Numbered from the stretch's first letter, positions 27,202 to 36,378 are shown. The stretch is DNA of 64,000 nucleotides from Sphingomonas ginsenosidivorax (GCF_007995065.1 NZ_VOQR01000001.1:1925001-1989000); one strand, 5' to 3'. A program made the numbers and translations. Notes: a model not told the origin generated them from the sequence alone.

Positions 27202-30200
27202 CTAGAAGGTGCCGCGGAGGCCGATCAGGAACTGGCGCCCCGGCTTGTACTGCGTGAACGTCGCGTTCTCGAACTGGAAGTACGACCGCAGCGTCGCGTT
27301 GGTGAAGTTCGCGACGTTGATCGTCAGCTGCGGCGCGTTCTTCACGCCGAGGATCTTGTCGAGATCGAACGACGACGAGAAGTCGTACGTCGTATAGTCG
27401 GTGCCGTACAACGCCGCCGCCGGAATGCCGTTCTGCGCCGCGCCGCTGTTCTGCGATCCGTCGCGCGACGTCGTCGACACCCGCAGCATCACGCCGTTCT
27501 TCTCGTAATAACCGGTGATGTTGTAGGTGAACGGCGCCACGCCGAACGCCTGTGCCGGGCCGTCGCTGCGCTGATCGACGATCGTCGCGTTCGCGTTGAA
27601 GCCGAACCCGGTCACGCCGATCATCTTGGTCAGGAAGTCGAGCGGCTGGACCCACTGGAATTCGAGGCCGTTGATCGTCAGCTTGTTGGGGACGTTGACC
27701 TGCGACGTGACCTGCACCTGCGCCGCGCCTGGGCCGCCGCGCGAGTTGATCGCGATCTGCTGCGTCGGGTTCAGCGTGTCGTACGTGATCCCGTACTGCG
27801 CCAGGTTCGAGAACGGCACCGTGCTGATGAAGGTGTTGGTAAAGCCCTCGATCGACTTGCGGAACGCGTTGAAGCTGACGACGCCTTCACGACCGGTATA
27901 ATATTCGAACCCGAGGTCGAGATTGGTCGAGAGATAGGGCTCGAGCGCCGGATTGCCGATGTTCGCCTGATCGGCCGAGGGTGCGCCGAAGCTGACGCCG
28001 GGCAGCTGCGCGGACGGATCCGGACGTGTCATCGTGCGCGAACCCGCGACGCGGACCACGGCATGTTCGCTGACGTCGTAGGCGAACGTCGCGGCGGGCA
28101 GCCATTCCGAATATTCGTTGCGCGTCTGCACGATGTTCACGATGTTCGGGTAGCGGCTGCCATCCGGCAGCGACGCTCCCGTGCTCGTGGTGTTGCGCGG
28201 ATCCGGCAACGAGACCCGACCGGTGATCGTCTGGATCGTGTTGACGTAGCGCAGGCCGATGTTGAAGCGCAGCAGGTTGCCACCGAGCTCCTGTTCGCCG
28301 TTCACCGTCGCGAAGGCCGACTTCACGACCTCGCGGATCGTGCCGCCGCTGGCCCCGGTGTTCGCGCCGCCGCTCTCGGGTGCGGAGTCGTGGAACAGCT
28401 TGTAGTTGCTGGCAGCGGCAAAGGCGGGCCAGTCGACGGTCACGAACCCGGCCGGGCCGGGCTTGAGATAGGTCGGCGCCGCCGCGTTGGGGATCAACGA
28501 CCCGCCATAAGTGACCGGACCGGCCATGCCGGCGGTCGATCCGGTGCCATAGCCCGGATAGGTCGGGTAGCCGGCCGGCACTCGGCCCGGCGCGTTAAGG
28601 CCCTCGCACGGCGGCTGCGAGTTGGGCGACGCGACGAACACGCTGGGGTTGTTGCCGCAGACCGCATTCTGCCAGGCCTGGCTGTTGTCGAAGCCTTGGA
28701 TTCGGCGAGATACGTCGTCGAACGCGCCGCCGACCTTCAGGTTGAGCGCCTTGCCGCCCCAGGTCAGGTCGCCGCGCGCGCCCTTGCTCGTGTTGAGCCG
28801 GCGTTCGTCCTGGATGTTCACGCGGCTGCCGGCGTTCCACCCGAAATTCTTCGGGTCGTTGAGGTCCAGCCCGCTCGTGATCGTCGGGATGCCGCTACCG
28901 GTGTTGCTATAGGTCACCGTGTTGCCGACGCCCAGCGGGGTGGTCAGGCCGACCGAGGGGCTTTCGCGGTGGAAGGTCGAGCGCGCGTAATTGCCCTGCA
29001 GGTTGAGCTTGAGCTTCTCCGAAATCTCCCATTCGCCACCGGGATTGATGCTGAACAGCTTCGTCGTCTCGGTATAGGGGCGGAATTCGTTGAAGAACTG
29101 CGCGTTGGCGAAGGTGCCGCCGGTGACGACGCAGCCGACCGTGCAATCCGCCTTGTCGAACGTCAGTTTGGTCGGGATGATCGCGCCGTTGCGGACGATC
29201 CACGCCATGTTCTCGCGGATGAGCTCGTTCTTCTTGTAGCCGTACAGGCCGTCGACATAGAAATGCAGCGTGTCGGTCGGCTGCCATTCGGCGCTGACGA
29301 TCGCGTTGATGCGGTCGCGCGGGCCGCGGATGCTGGTCGTGCGCCCGAGCCGCGGCAACAGCGCGTTGTCGATCTGCTGGATCGTCGCACCCGGATTGTT
29401 CGCGAGCAGGAACGCGCTGGTGATCGGCGTCCCCGCCACCAGCCCCGCGCCCGCGCCCGCCGGGACCACCGCGGGGATCGTCCAGTTGCCGCCGCCGGTC
29501 GTGTTGCACCCCGACGCCGCACCACACTGCGCCGCGGTCAGCGCCGGATTGGTATAGCCGATCGTCTCGAACCCGCGCGTATCGGTGAACAGACGCTGTG
29601 CGGAGACACCCGCCAGGATACCGAACGTATCGTTCCGCCAGCTGCCAATGAGCGAGCCTCGGGCGCCGATCCGGTCCTCGGGCGACTGCTTGGTACCCTG
29701 GACGTTGTACGCCAGGAACCCGGTCGCGCGATCGAACGGCCGCGCCGACCGGAGATCGATGTTGCCGGCCGCGCCGCCCTCCAGCAGATCGGCGGTATAG
29801 CTCTTGTTGACCGTCAGCTTGGTGAACAGGTCGGTCGGGAAGAAGCTCAGGTCGACCGAGCGGTCGGTGCCCTGCGCGTCGGTCGCGCCCGACGAGGCGA
29901 CGGCGATCGTCGCACCGTTGAGGGTCACGTTGGTGAAGTTCGATCCCAGCCCGCGGATCGCGACGTTCGTGCCCTCGCCGGTGACATCACGCGTGATGGT
30001 GATGCCGGGAATGCGGTTGAAGCTTTCGGCAATGTTGGTGTCGGGGAACTTGCCGATATCCTCGGCGAAGATCGAATCGGTGAACCCGGTCGACGCGCGC
30101 TTGGCGTCGGTCGACTTGGCCAGGCTCGAGCGATAGCCGGTAACGACGATGTCGGCATCGTCGGTGGCGTCGATCGTCCCCGGGACCTGGTCGGCGCCGG

Positions 30201-30402
30201 GCGAGGTCGAGGGCCCAGCGGCGGGGTCGATTGCGGCGGGGTTGGTTGCAGCGGGCGCGGAATCCTGAGCGACGGGCGGCGACGGGTCCTGCGTCGGCGG
30301 TATCGTCTGCGCCGTCGCCATCGTCGCGCACAGCGCTGCCATGGTCGTCGCGCACAACAGGGTCGCGCGGGTCAGGCGAGGTACCATTTTACAAGGTGTC
30401 AT
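27202..30402 (-). CDS. TonB-dependent receptor, large sugar-type
   Basis: A 1066-residue receptor with a signal peptide ending ATMATAQ, a Pro/Ala-rich linker, a TonB-box-like DIVVTGYRSSL (about residue 84) and the plug signature FAEDIGKFPDTNIAESFNRIPG, characteristic of the Xanthomonas/Caulobacter carbohydrate receptors. The barrel ends FLIGLRGTF. The ATG at 30402 has GAGAGGATCC upstream. It precedes manD and the ExuT-like carrier on the same strand, so an alginate-, pectin- or glucuronan-derived uronate oligomer is a reasonable cargo. That is inferred from the neighbours. Confidence 0.92.
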   Translation of the reverse strand: MTPCKMVPRLTRATLLCATTMAALCATMATAQTIPPTQDPSPPVAQDSAPAATNPAAIDPAAGPSTSPGADQVPGTIDATDDADIVVTGYRSSLAKSTDAKRASTGFTDSIFAEDIGKFPDTNIAESFNRIPGITITRDVTGEGTNVAIRGLGSNFTNVTLNGATIAVASSGATDAQGTDRSVDLSFFPTDLFTKLTVNKSYTADLLEGGAAGNIDLRSARPFDRATGFLAYNVQGTKQSPEDRIGARGSLIGSWRNDTFGILAGVSAQRLFTDTRGFETIGYTNPALTAAQCGAASGCNTTGGGNWTIPAVVPAGAGAGLVAGTPITSAFLLANNPGATIQQIDNALLPRLGRTTSIRGPRDRINAIVSAEWQPTDTLHFYVDGLYGYKKNELIRENMAWIVRNGAIIPTKLTFDKADCTVGCVVTGGTFANAQFFNEFRPYTETTKLFSINPGGEWEISEKLKLNLQGNYARSTFHRESPSVGLTTPLGVGNTVTYSNTGSGIPTITSGLDLNDPKNFGWNAGSRVNIQDERRLNTSKGARGDLTWGGKALNLKVGGAFDDVSRRIQGFDNSQAWQNAVCGNNPSVFVASPNSQPPCEGLNAPGRVPAGYPTYPGYGTGSTAGMAGPVTYGGSLIPNAAAPTYLKPGPAGFVTVDWPAFAAASNYKLFHDSAPESGGANTGASGGTIREVVKSAFATVNGEQELGGNLLRFNIGLRYVNTIQTITGRVSLPDPRNTTSTGASLPDGSRYPNIVNIVQTRNEYSEWLPAATFAYDVSEHAVVRVAGSRTMTRPDPSAQLPGVSFGAPSADQANIGNPALEPYLSTNLDLGFEYYTGREGVVSFNAFRKSIEGFTNTFISTVPFSNLAQYGITYDTLNPTQQIAINSRGGPGAAQVQVTSQVNVPNKLTINGLEFQWVQPLDFLTKMIGVTGFGFNANATIVDQRSDGPAQAFGVAPFTYNITGYYEKNGVMLRVSTTSRDGSQNSGAAQNGIPAAALYGTDYTTYDFSSSFDLDKILGVKNAPQLTINVANFTNATLRSYFQFENATFTQYKPGRQFLIGLRGTF

Positions 30403-30576
30403 GATCAGGATCCTCTCTGGACCTCGCCGACGTTGCGGCGAGGGTGCGTTATTTTCGGTCGATGGGTCGGTATGTGCGTCAGGCTCCCGTGCGCCGAGCG
30501 CGCCGGTTCGATATGTACTGAAAGCTAAGGCGCCAAACCGTCCAACTCCCGACCCCGCTTGTCTTCAGCAAGCAAT

Positions 30577-30590
30577 TGATAGCGGTACCT
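30577..30590. promoter_or_regulatory. Candidate LacI-type operator upstream of the sugar-type TBDR
   Basis: TGATAGCGGTACCT matches 11 of 14 positions of the LacI/GalR-type consensus TGATAGCGCTATCA that often precedes sugar TBDR genes. It lies in the 458-bp non-coding region 30403-30860, between the TBDR and the divergent FAD oxidase. I see no other gene there. No LacI regulator is in the window. Confidence 0.3.
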
Positions 30591-30860
30591 TAGGGCCGCT
30601 GGTCATCCAGTCAAGACCCTCCGGCATGGCCAATTCGCGCACTAAGGCATTACCGCTGCCCCTCTCGGTCAAGCCGCCATCGGCGCTTATGGGATCGCTC
30701 CCACCCGGACCACCTTATCCGTAGCATCCGGCAATGGCGGGCGATGGTCAGCCAGGCACGGTTTGCATGCCTCTGTTCAGCGGGTTAGCATCGACGCCGT
30801 GATCGACGCGGCCGTCCTCGACGGGTCATGGGCGATCAGCGTGCAGAAGGCGGGGGTCCC

Positions 30861-32489
30861 ATGTCTCGAAGCAAATATCTGCTGGTCGGCGTCTCGGGTC
30901 TGGCGCTGGTCGCGGGTGCGGGGACGCTCTACGTCGCGCCGCTGCTCGCCGAGCCGACAGGGCCCAAGGACTGCACCGATATCCTGCCGCCCCTGCCCGC
31001 TCTAGCGGCCTCGACGACGGCGACGGTGGCCGAGCCGCGCTGGTCGCAACGTGGCGGCACGGTCAACGACGCGAGCTGCCTCAGCCGCACCGCGGTGGCC
31101 GGCGTGGTGCGCCCGCGCAGCGAAGCCGATGTCGCGACCGCGCTCGCCTATGCCCGCGCGCACCGCCTTCCCGTCTCGGCGGCGGGGGTGAAGCATTCGA
31201 TGGGAGGCCAGGCGTTCCGCGCGGGCGGCATCGTGCTCGACATGCGCGGGATGCAGGCGATCCGGCTCGACGAGGCCGCGCGGACCGTCACCGTCGGCGG
31301 CGGCGCGACCTGGCACGCGATCCAGCAGGCGGTGCATCCGCGCTTCGCGGTCAAGGCGATGCAGTCGACCGACATCTTCTCGGTCGGCGGGTCGATCTCG
31401 GTCAACGCGCACGGGATGGATCATCAGGCAGGCGCGGTGATGGGCTCGCTCCGCAGCGTCCGCCTCATGCTCGCCGATGGACGGATCGTCACGGCGTCGC
31501 GCACCGAGAACGCCGATCTCTTCCGCTATGTCGTCGGCGGCTACGGCCTGTTCGGCGTCATCCTGTCCGCGGTGCTCGATGTCGTGCCGAACGACATCTA
31601 CCGCTCCGAACGCCAGCTGATCGACTATCGCGCCTTCCCGGCGACGTTCGCGCGGATCGCCGCCGATCCCAGCGTCGGCCTCAGCTACGTCCACCTGTCG
31701 ACCGCGCCGAAGACGCTGCTCGAAGAGGCCCTGGTCTATCAATATCGCCGCTTTCCCGAAGACCAGGCGCTGCTGCGCGCGCCGCTCGGCGAGGTCGCCT
31801 CGACCAAGGTCCGCCGCCTCACCGTCAACCTCGCCAAGAAGAACGACCTGTTCAAATCGCTCAAATGGTGGAGCGAGAAGAACATCGAGCATCGCATCGA
31901 GACCTGCACCGTCACCCGCGCGCAGGCCCAGGGGTCGGGCGAGGCATGCCTGGTCGCGCGCAACGACCCGATGCACGATTCGGTCGCCTACCTCTTCAAC
32001 GACCTGCCCGGCGAGACCGACATCCTCCACGAATATTTCGTGCCGCGGGACCGGATCGTACCGTTCATCGACGGCATGCGCGGCATCTTCCGCGCGCAGG
32101 ACGCCAACGTCGTCAACGCCTCGATCCGCGCGGTGGGCGTGGAGGACAATGCGCTGTCCTATGCCCCGGCGCCCGCCTTTTCGGTGGTGCTCTATCTCAA
32201 CCAGCCGACGACCGCGGCGGGGACGGAGCGGATGCGGCAGCTGACCAGCGACCTGATCGACCTGACCAATCGGGAGGGCGGGCGCTTCTTCCTGCCCTAT
32301 CAGCTTCACTATACGCCTGAGCAGCTCGAACGCGCCTATCCCGAGATCGGCGCGTTCTTCGCCGCGAAACGCGGCTGGGATCCGGACGGCGTGTTCAGCA
32401 ACACCTGGTATGCGCGCTACGCCCCGGCCTTCGCGAAGCAGCCCGCGGCGATCCGCCCCTCGATCACCAGCGGCGCGCCCTCGGCATAG
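30861..32489 (+). CDS. Membrane-anchored FAD-binding oxidoreductase (PCMH/VAO family)
   Basis: A 542-residue protein. Residues 1-30 form an N-terminal signal or membrane anchor (LLVGVSGLALVAGAGTLYVAPLL). The FAD-binding PCMH domain follows: VVRPRSEADVATALAYA, then AGVKHSMGGQAF with His112 where related enzymes attach FAD covalently, and FSVGGSISVNAHGMDHQ. The C-terminal half resembles sugar-lactone or cytokinin oxidases, ending DPDGVFSNTWYARY. The ATG at 30861 has AAGGCGGGGG upstream. Substrate unknown. The last 73 bp overlap the convergent small gene at 32417. Confidence 0.85.
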   Translation: MSRSKYLLVGVSGLALVAGAGTLYVAPLLAEPTGPKDCTDILPPLPALAASTTATVAEPRWSQRGGTVNDASCLSRTAVAGVVRPRSEADVATALAYARAHRLPVSAAGVKHSMGGQAFRAGGIVLDMRGMQAIRLDEAARTVTVGGGATWHAIQQAVHPRFAVKAMQSTDIFSVGGSISVNAHGMDHQAGAVMGSLRSVRLMLADGRIVTASRTENADLFRYVVGGYGLFGVILSAVLDVVPNDIYRSERQLIDYRAFPATFARIAADPSVGLSYVHLSTAPKTLLEEALVYQYRRFPEDQALLRAPLGEVASTKVRRLTVNLAKKNDLFKSLKWWSEKNIEHRIETCTVTRAQAQGSGEACLVARNDPMHDSVAYLFNDLPGETDILHEYFVPRDRIVPFIDGMRGIFRAQDANVVNASIRAVGVEDNALSYAPAPAFSVVLYLNQPTTAAGTERMRQLTSDLIDLTNREGGRFFLPYQLHYTPEQLERAYPEIGAFFAAKRGWDPDGVFSNTWYARYAPAFAKQPAAIRPSITSGAPSA

Positions 32490-32725
32490 AGCCCCGCGAC
32501 GAAGCCCCGATGGTCCGACCGCGCGAGCGTCGCGCCGCGGCGGATCTCGACGACGGTACCGCCCGCCGCCGCGATCGTCCGCACCGCCGCGGCGCCGTCG
32601 CCGATCACCGCGACCTGGCGCCCTGCACTCCCGACGAACGGCATCGCGACCATCACCAGCGTCCACAGGCCGAGCACGAGCGCGACGCGCGCGACGCCCC
32701 GCGCTATCCTAGTAATCATAGACAT
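32417..32725 (-). CDS. Small hypothetical membrane or secreted protein
   Basis: A 102-residue ORF with one N-terminal hydrophobic segment (VALVLGLWTLVMVAMPFVG), then a Gly/Ala-rich domain (QVAVIGDGAAAVRTIAAAGG). It has two possible ATGs (32725, 32719), both inside the 3' end of the preceding gene, so translational coupling is likely. Its own 3' 73 bp lie antisense to the end of the FAD oxidase. I do not recognise a family; coding status rests on the overlap pattern and a plausible signal sequence. Confidence 0.55.
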   Translation of the reverse strand: MSMITRIARGVARVALVLGLWTLVMVAMPFVGSAGRQVAVIGDGAAAVRTIAAAGGTVVEIRRGATLARSDHRGFVAGLYAEGAPLVIEGRIAAGCFAKAGA

Positions 32726-33761
32726 GCTCGATCTCGGCACCCGCCTTCCGCGCGGCCGCGATCCGGTCGGTCAGCGCCCTGACCGGCACCGTCACGCCGT
32801 AGCGCGACCAGCCCGCCCGGTCGCCGAGCGGCATCGCGATCGTCGCCGTCCGCGGAACCGCGCGCGTCGGCGCCCGCATAGTCATGAAGATGGTGCGATT
32901 CCCGGCAATATCCGTGACCCGGATACCCCGGTCCGCCAGCTTTCCCAGCAGGTCGGTGAACTGCGCATAGCGCGGCGCGCGGACCAGCGTGCGACCCTGC
33001 CCCGTCGCCACCACGCTCAGTCTCTGATCGACCGCCCTGACCTCCGCCGGTGCCGCGGCGACGATCATAAGCAGGCTGGTCGCGTCCGGCTGGATCGCCG
33101 CCATCGCGCCGATGCCCTTCGCATACACCGCCTTGACGCCGTACTCTGCCGAGAGCGCGATCCGCCGCTCGGGCCGTCGGACGATCGACCAGGGTCCGTG
33201 CGCCCGCCACATCCCGGCAAGCGTACCGGCGAAGTCGAACCCGTACCACGGCACCTCGTGCATGAACGCACCATAGCGTTGCTGCACGCCGGCGGCGTAG
33301 CGGTCCTCGGGGCTGTGCCACCCGCCCAGCCATTCGGTCACGCGCCCGACGGTGGCCTCCCATCCCGCCTTAACCGCCATCTCGACGGTGAAGCTGATCC
33401 CGATGATCGAGATCATCAGCTTGGCGTCGGACGCGCCGGGGCGCGCGCCCGCGATCCGGTTGATCGCGCAATAGCTTTGCCAGAACCCGGCGACGTCGGC
33501 GCCATAGTCGTACCCGCTCGGCCGCCCGCCCTTTGCGAGATAGCGGCCGAGGCTCTCGGCCGAATAGACGATGTGCCATTCGGGATAGGTCAGCCACGTC
33601 CGCGCCTCGGGCCGGCGCTGGTCCATCGGGATCGGGCTGGCGACCGCTGTTGCGGCGACCGGCGTCGCGCGGCAGCCGAGTTCGATACTGGCGACCGGCA
33701 CGACCACCAGCAGGCCGACGATCGTCCCCAGGCCAGCGAGCAGGCGCCAGCGACGCTTCAT
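32709..33761 (-). CDS. Conserved hypothetical protein with N-terminal membrane anchor
   Basis: A 350-residue protein with one N-terminal hydrophobic segment (LLAGLGTIVGLLVVVPVASIEL) and a large extracytoplasmic domain. Notable segments are LTYPEWHIVYSAESLGRYL (about residues 57-75), FWQSYCAINRI and AGWEATVGRVTEWLGG. I do not recognise an enzyme family. It overlaps the upstream membrane gene (ATGA) and the downstream small gene, forming a three-gene operon that faces the FAD oxidase. A partnership with that oxidase is only suggested by position. Confidence 0.75.
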   Translation of the reverse strand: MKRRWRLLAGLGTIVGLLVVVPVASIELGCRATPVAATAVASPIPMDQRRPEARTWLTYPEWHIVYSAESLGRYLAKGGRPSGYDYGADVAGFWQSYCAINRIAGARPGASDAKLMISIIGISFTVEMAVKAGWEATVGRVTEWLGGWHSPEDRYAAGVQQRYGAFMHEVPWYGFDFAGTLAGMWRAHGPWSIVRRPERRIALSAEYGVKAVYAKGIGAMAAIQPDATSLLMIVAAAPAEVRAVDQRLSVVATGQGRTLVRAPRYAQFTDLLGKLADRGIRVTDIAGNRTIFMTMRAPTRAVPRTATIAMPLGDRAGWSRYGVTVPVRALTDRIAAARKAGAEIEHVYDY

Positions 33762-34177
33762 GCGATCGCCGGGACGGGTCGGGCGGCGAGCCGGTATCCG
33801 ACCCAGATCGCCAGCCCGCCGATCAGCAGGTGCGGCAGGTTGGCGAACACGTGCGCGTAGAGCGACTGCCGGATCGGCCCGTACAGGAAGATGCCGCCGT
33901 CGAGATACCCGCTGCCCAGGAACAGGCCCATCACCCCGTCGGCGAAATAGAGCGGACCGAACAGGCGGAAATAGGTGCGCGCCGCGTCACGCGACCACCA
34001 CGCCGCGACGCCCGCCCAGACACCCGAGAAGAAGTGCAGGCTGTCGTCGTACAGGTCGAGCTTGAACAGGCCGAACAGATTGCCGTCGGGATCGTGGAAC
34101 GCGGGGACATAGCCGATCGCGACGACCGCCATGAACCCGATGAAATAGAACCAGCCGTAGCGCCGTACCGCGTCCAT
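33758..34177 (-). CDS. Small integral membrane protein of unknown function
   Basis: A 139-residue protein with three to four hydrophobic segments, beginning MDAVRRYGWFYFIGFMAVVAIGY and containing LYDDSLHFFSGVWAGVAAWW. The start has GGGAGAG upstream. It is the first gene of a three-gene operon with 4-bp overlap to the next. No family is recognised with confidence; the aromatic-rich membrane segments suggest a structural or redox-partner role, which is speculation. Confidence 0.75.
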   Translation of the reverse strand: MDAVRRYGWFYFIGFMAVVAIGYVPAFHDPDGNLFGLFKLDLYDDSLHFFSGVWAGVAAWWSRDAARTYFRLFGPLYFADGVMGLFLGSGYLDGGIFLYGPIRQSLYAHVFANLPHLLIGGLAIWVGYRLAARPVPAIA

Positions 34178-34297
34178 CGCGTCTCTCCCGGATCGATGGC
34201 GCCGAGCGTGCCAGCCGGCTCCCCGGTTTTCAACCGAAAGCCCGTGCTGGGATCACCCGCATGGTGCTGATATCGTTGGCGCTGGACCAACCCCGGG

Positions 34298-34579
34298 ATG
34301 CACCAGATGACCCGCCCGCCAGCCCCCGTTCCACCCGCCCGATCCTTGAACGCACGCGCGGGTGGCTGCCTGCTGTCGGGTCTGCTGCTCTGGCTGGAAG
34401 CCGCGATCGGCGTGGTGATCACGTCGCTGGTGGCGGAGAAGCTCGCGCCCTCGCTCGCTGCCCGCGGGTACAACCCGAAAATCGGCGAAGGCTTCCTGAT
34501 CGCCTGGGGGCTCGGCGCAGTCATTGCAGTCTACCCGGTCCTCTGGATCGATCGACTGCGTCGCCGCTGGACCCGCTGA
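34298..34579 (+). CDS. Small hypothetical membrane protein
   Basis: A 93-residue ORF (or 90 from the ATG at 34307) with two hydrophobic stretches, GGCLLSGLLLWLEAAIGVVITSLV and FLIAWGLGAVIAVYPVLWI (shown in part), and a basic C-terminus DRLRRRWTR. It lies between oppositely oriented genes and ends 3 bp from the convergent zinc-ribbon gene. I do not recognise it; the two-helix topology supports a real membrane peptide. Confidence 0.5.
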   Translation: MHQMTRPPAPVPPARSLNARAGGCLLSGLLLWLEAAIGVVITSLVAEKLAPSLAARGYNPKIGEGFLIAWGLGAVIAVYPVLWIDRLRRRWTR

Positions 34580-34582
34580 CGC

Positions 34583-35302
34583 TCAGGTCAGCAGGCACCC
34601 CGACAGGATCGTCGTACCGCCCAGCGCGCGGACCTGGTCGCAGGCGACGCTGACGAACTGGCCCTTGGCGAGCGGCGCGAGGCGCGTGCGATAGCCTTCG
34701 GGGAATTCGACGATCATGAAATTGAACCGCGTCCGCCCTTCCAGCGAGAGCGACGGGGTGCGGCCCGGCTGGACCATCGTCGCGATCGTTCCCGATACGC
34801 GGACCGGCCCGGGATAGCGCAACGCCGCGCCCGCCGGATCGCTGTTGAACGCCGAGTCGAGCACGGCTGCCGACACGCTGGCGCCGGCGCGCGTATTGGC
34901 GCCCGCGACCGACGCAGCGTCGGACGCGTCGTCGACCGCGCGGCGATCGGCGCCCGCACGCTCCCTTGTGCCCTCCCCGTCCGCCGCGGCGACGGCCGCG
35001 CCGCCCCGCTCTGCCCGATCCGTCGCCTTGGGCGTCAGCAGCAGATAGCCGATGATCAGGACCGCCACCGCGACCAGCGCAGGCAGGATCCAGCCCGCCC
35101 CGCGTGCACCCGCCACGATCGGCTGGGCGGGTGCGGCACGGGTCGGAAAGTCGGATTGTGGCGACCGATCACCGATGGGTGCGCCCGGATCCGACGCGCG
35201 CCGGTCGGCCCCGGCCGTGGCGATGGTGACGGCAGCGCCGCAGTTCGTACAGAAGTTCGCGCCGACCGGCAGCTCGGTGCCACATTGGTTGCAGAAGGAC
35301 AT
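34583..35302 (-). CDS. Zinc-ribbon membrane protein with C-terminal OB-fold-like domain
   Basis: A 239-residue protein. The N-terminal zinc ribbon is MSFCNQCGTELP plus FCTNCGA (CxxC...CxxC, residues 4-21). After a flexible linker comes one membrane helix (ILPALVAVAVLIIGYLLL, about residues 71-88). An Ala/Asp-rich spacer leads to a C-terminal beta-rich domain (RVSGTIATMVQPGRTPSLSLEG) resembling tRNA_anti-like OB folds. The start has GGGAGAG upstream. Its function is unknown; the topology suggests a membrane-tethered binding protein. Confidence 0.82.
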   Translation of the reverse strand: MSFCNQCGTELPVGANFCTNCGAAVTIATAGADRRASDPGAPIGDRSPQSDFPTRAAPAQPIVAGARGAGWILPALVAVAVLIIGYLLLTPKATDRAERGGAAVAAADGEGTRERAGADRRAVDDASDAASVAGANTRAGASVSAAVLDSAFNSDPAGAALRYPGPVRVSGTIATMVQPGRTPSLSLEGRTRFNFMIVEFPEGYRTRLAPLAKGQFVSVACDQVRALGGTTILSGCLLT

Positions 35303-35396
35303 GGCCTACTCTCCCATTCGCAGGAACGAAGGACGCGCAACGTCCCGGAATCGTTCCCGAACCGTATCGACCGCCTGATACGACAGCCAATTCCGA

Positions 35397-35435
35397 TTAA
35401 TTGATCGCTGTTCATTTACCGTTAATTGAGCGCTG
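35397..35435. promoter_or_regulatory. AT-rich direct repeats in a divergent promoter region
   Basis: TTAATTGATCGCTG (35397-35410) and TTAATTGAGCGCTG (35422-35435) match at 13 of 14 bases with a 25-bp period. They lie between the zinc-ribbon gene and the divergent small secreted protein gene, in an AT-rich island within GC-rich DNA. A regulator-binding site or promoter region is likely. Confidence 0.45.
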
Positions 35436-35509
35436 CGTAATTACCTCTTCGCGGCCAGGACCGGTCGCATCGGCGATCCTCGACCGGATCGGCAAACAGG
35501 AGAACGACG

Positions 35510-35875
35510 ATGAAGCGCATGACCCTGATCGCAGCAGCGATCGTCGCAGCGGCCGGTGTCGCCAGCCAGCCCGCCGCCGCCTACGACCTCACCACCACCG
35601 GCCGCACCCTTGCCAGCCCGCGGCTGGCCGCCGACGTGCTGTCCGACATCGCCCGCTATTCCAAGGCGACGGGCGGATGCAGCTTCATCTTCTCGGCCGA
35701 CATGCGCGTCGTCCCGGGCAGCTTCACGGCGCGCGGCGGCCATGCCGAGATCTGGACGCTCAATGCCTGCGCCGCCAAGCAGCGGTTCCGCGTCACGATG
35801 TGGCCGTCGCCCCGCGGTGGGAGCGATTATGCGGTGCAGCCGCTGACCGGTCGCATGCCCCTCCACACGCGGTGA
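35510..35875 (+). CDS. Small secreted protein of unknown function
   Basis: A 121-residue protein with a clear signal peptide (MTLIAAAIVAAAGVASQPAAA, cleavage near residue 24) and a good AGGAG ribosome-binding site. The mature part has two Cys (GGCSFIF and NACAAK) that could form a disulfide in the periplasm. No family is recognised. It is followed 50 bp later by another signal-peptide-bearing gene, so the two may be co-transcribed. Confidence 0.75.
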   Translation: MKRMTLIAAAIVAAAGVASQPAAAYDLTTTGRTLASPRLAADVLSDIARYSKATGGCSFIFSADMRVVPGSFTARGGHAEIWTLNACAAKQRFRVTMWPSPRGGSDYAVQPLTGRMPLHTR

Positions 35876-35925
35876 AGCCGAATCGCTTCCGAAACGTTCC
35901 AACCCCAAGCAACGGGAGACATACC

Positions 35926-36378
35926 ATGTTGAAGACGATCACCTCGCTCGCCGCGCTCGGCGCTGCCGCCCTCCTCGCCGCCGCGCCGGCGTCGGCGGCC
36001 CCGCTTTCCGGCTGGTACGGCAAGTTCGTATGGGAAGAGGCGCTCGGCCGGATCGGCGGCGAGGGCCGCGACGGGGTCGCGATCTTCGTGACGCATACCT
36101 TGACGCTCGGGCCCAGCGCCGGTTCGACCGGCTGCCGCATCGACGCCGAGGGATACCAGACCGATCGACACTGGAAATGCACCGCCACGCCCGAAATGGG
36201 TACGGTCATCATCAAGCTGTTCAAGCTGCGTCCGACCGATCCCGGCCGCGGCGTGTCGGGCACCCGCCTCTTCCGTATCACGCGGGGCGAGAGCGGGCTG
36301 GTGACTCGGCTGGAAAGCTATGACGCGACCAGCGACACCAGCCCCCGCAGCGGACGCCTTTTCAGCCGCGTCGGCTGA
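35926..36378 (+). CDS. Small secreted protein of unknown function
   Basis: A 150-residue protein with a signal peptide ending APASAAP (about residue 25) and a beta-rich mature domain (WYGKFVWEEALGRIGG, AIFVTHTLTLG, LFRITRGESG). The ATG at 35926 has GGGAGAC upstream; the longer reading frame starting at 35401 is not credible. The mature domain has the look of a conserved domain of unknown function, but I cannot name it with confidence. It follows another small secreted protein gene. Confidence 0.75.
   Translation: MLKTITSLAALGAAALLAAAPASAAPLSGWYGKFVWEEALGRIGGEGRDGVAIFVTHTLTLGPSAGSTGCRIDAEGYQTDRHWKCTATPEMGTVIIKLFKLRPTDPGRGVSGTRLFRITRGESGLVTRLESYDATSDTSPRSGRLFSRVG

Noticed and set aside
30763..31005. 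An 80-codon frame before the FAD oxidase
   Set aside because: It overlaps the oxidase start in another frame and lacks a ribosome-binding site or domain.
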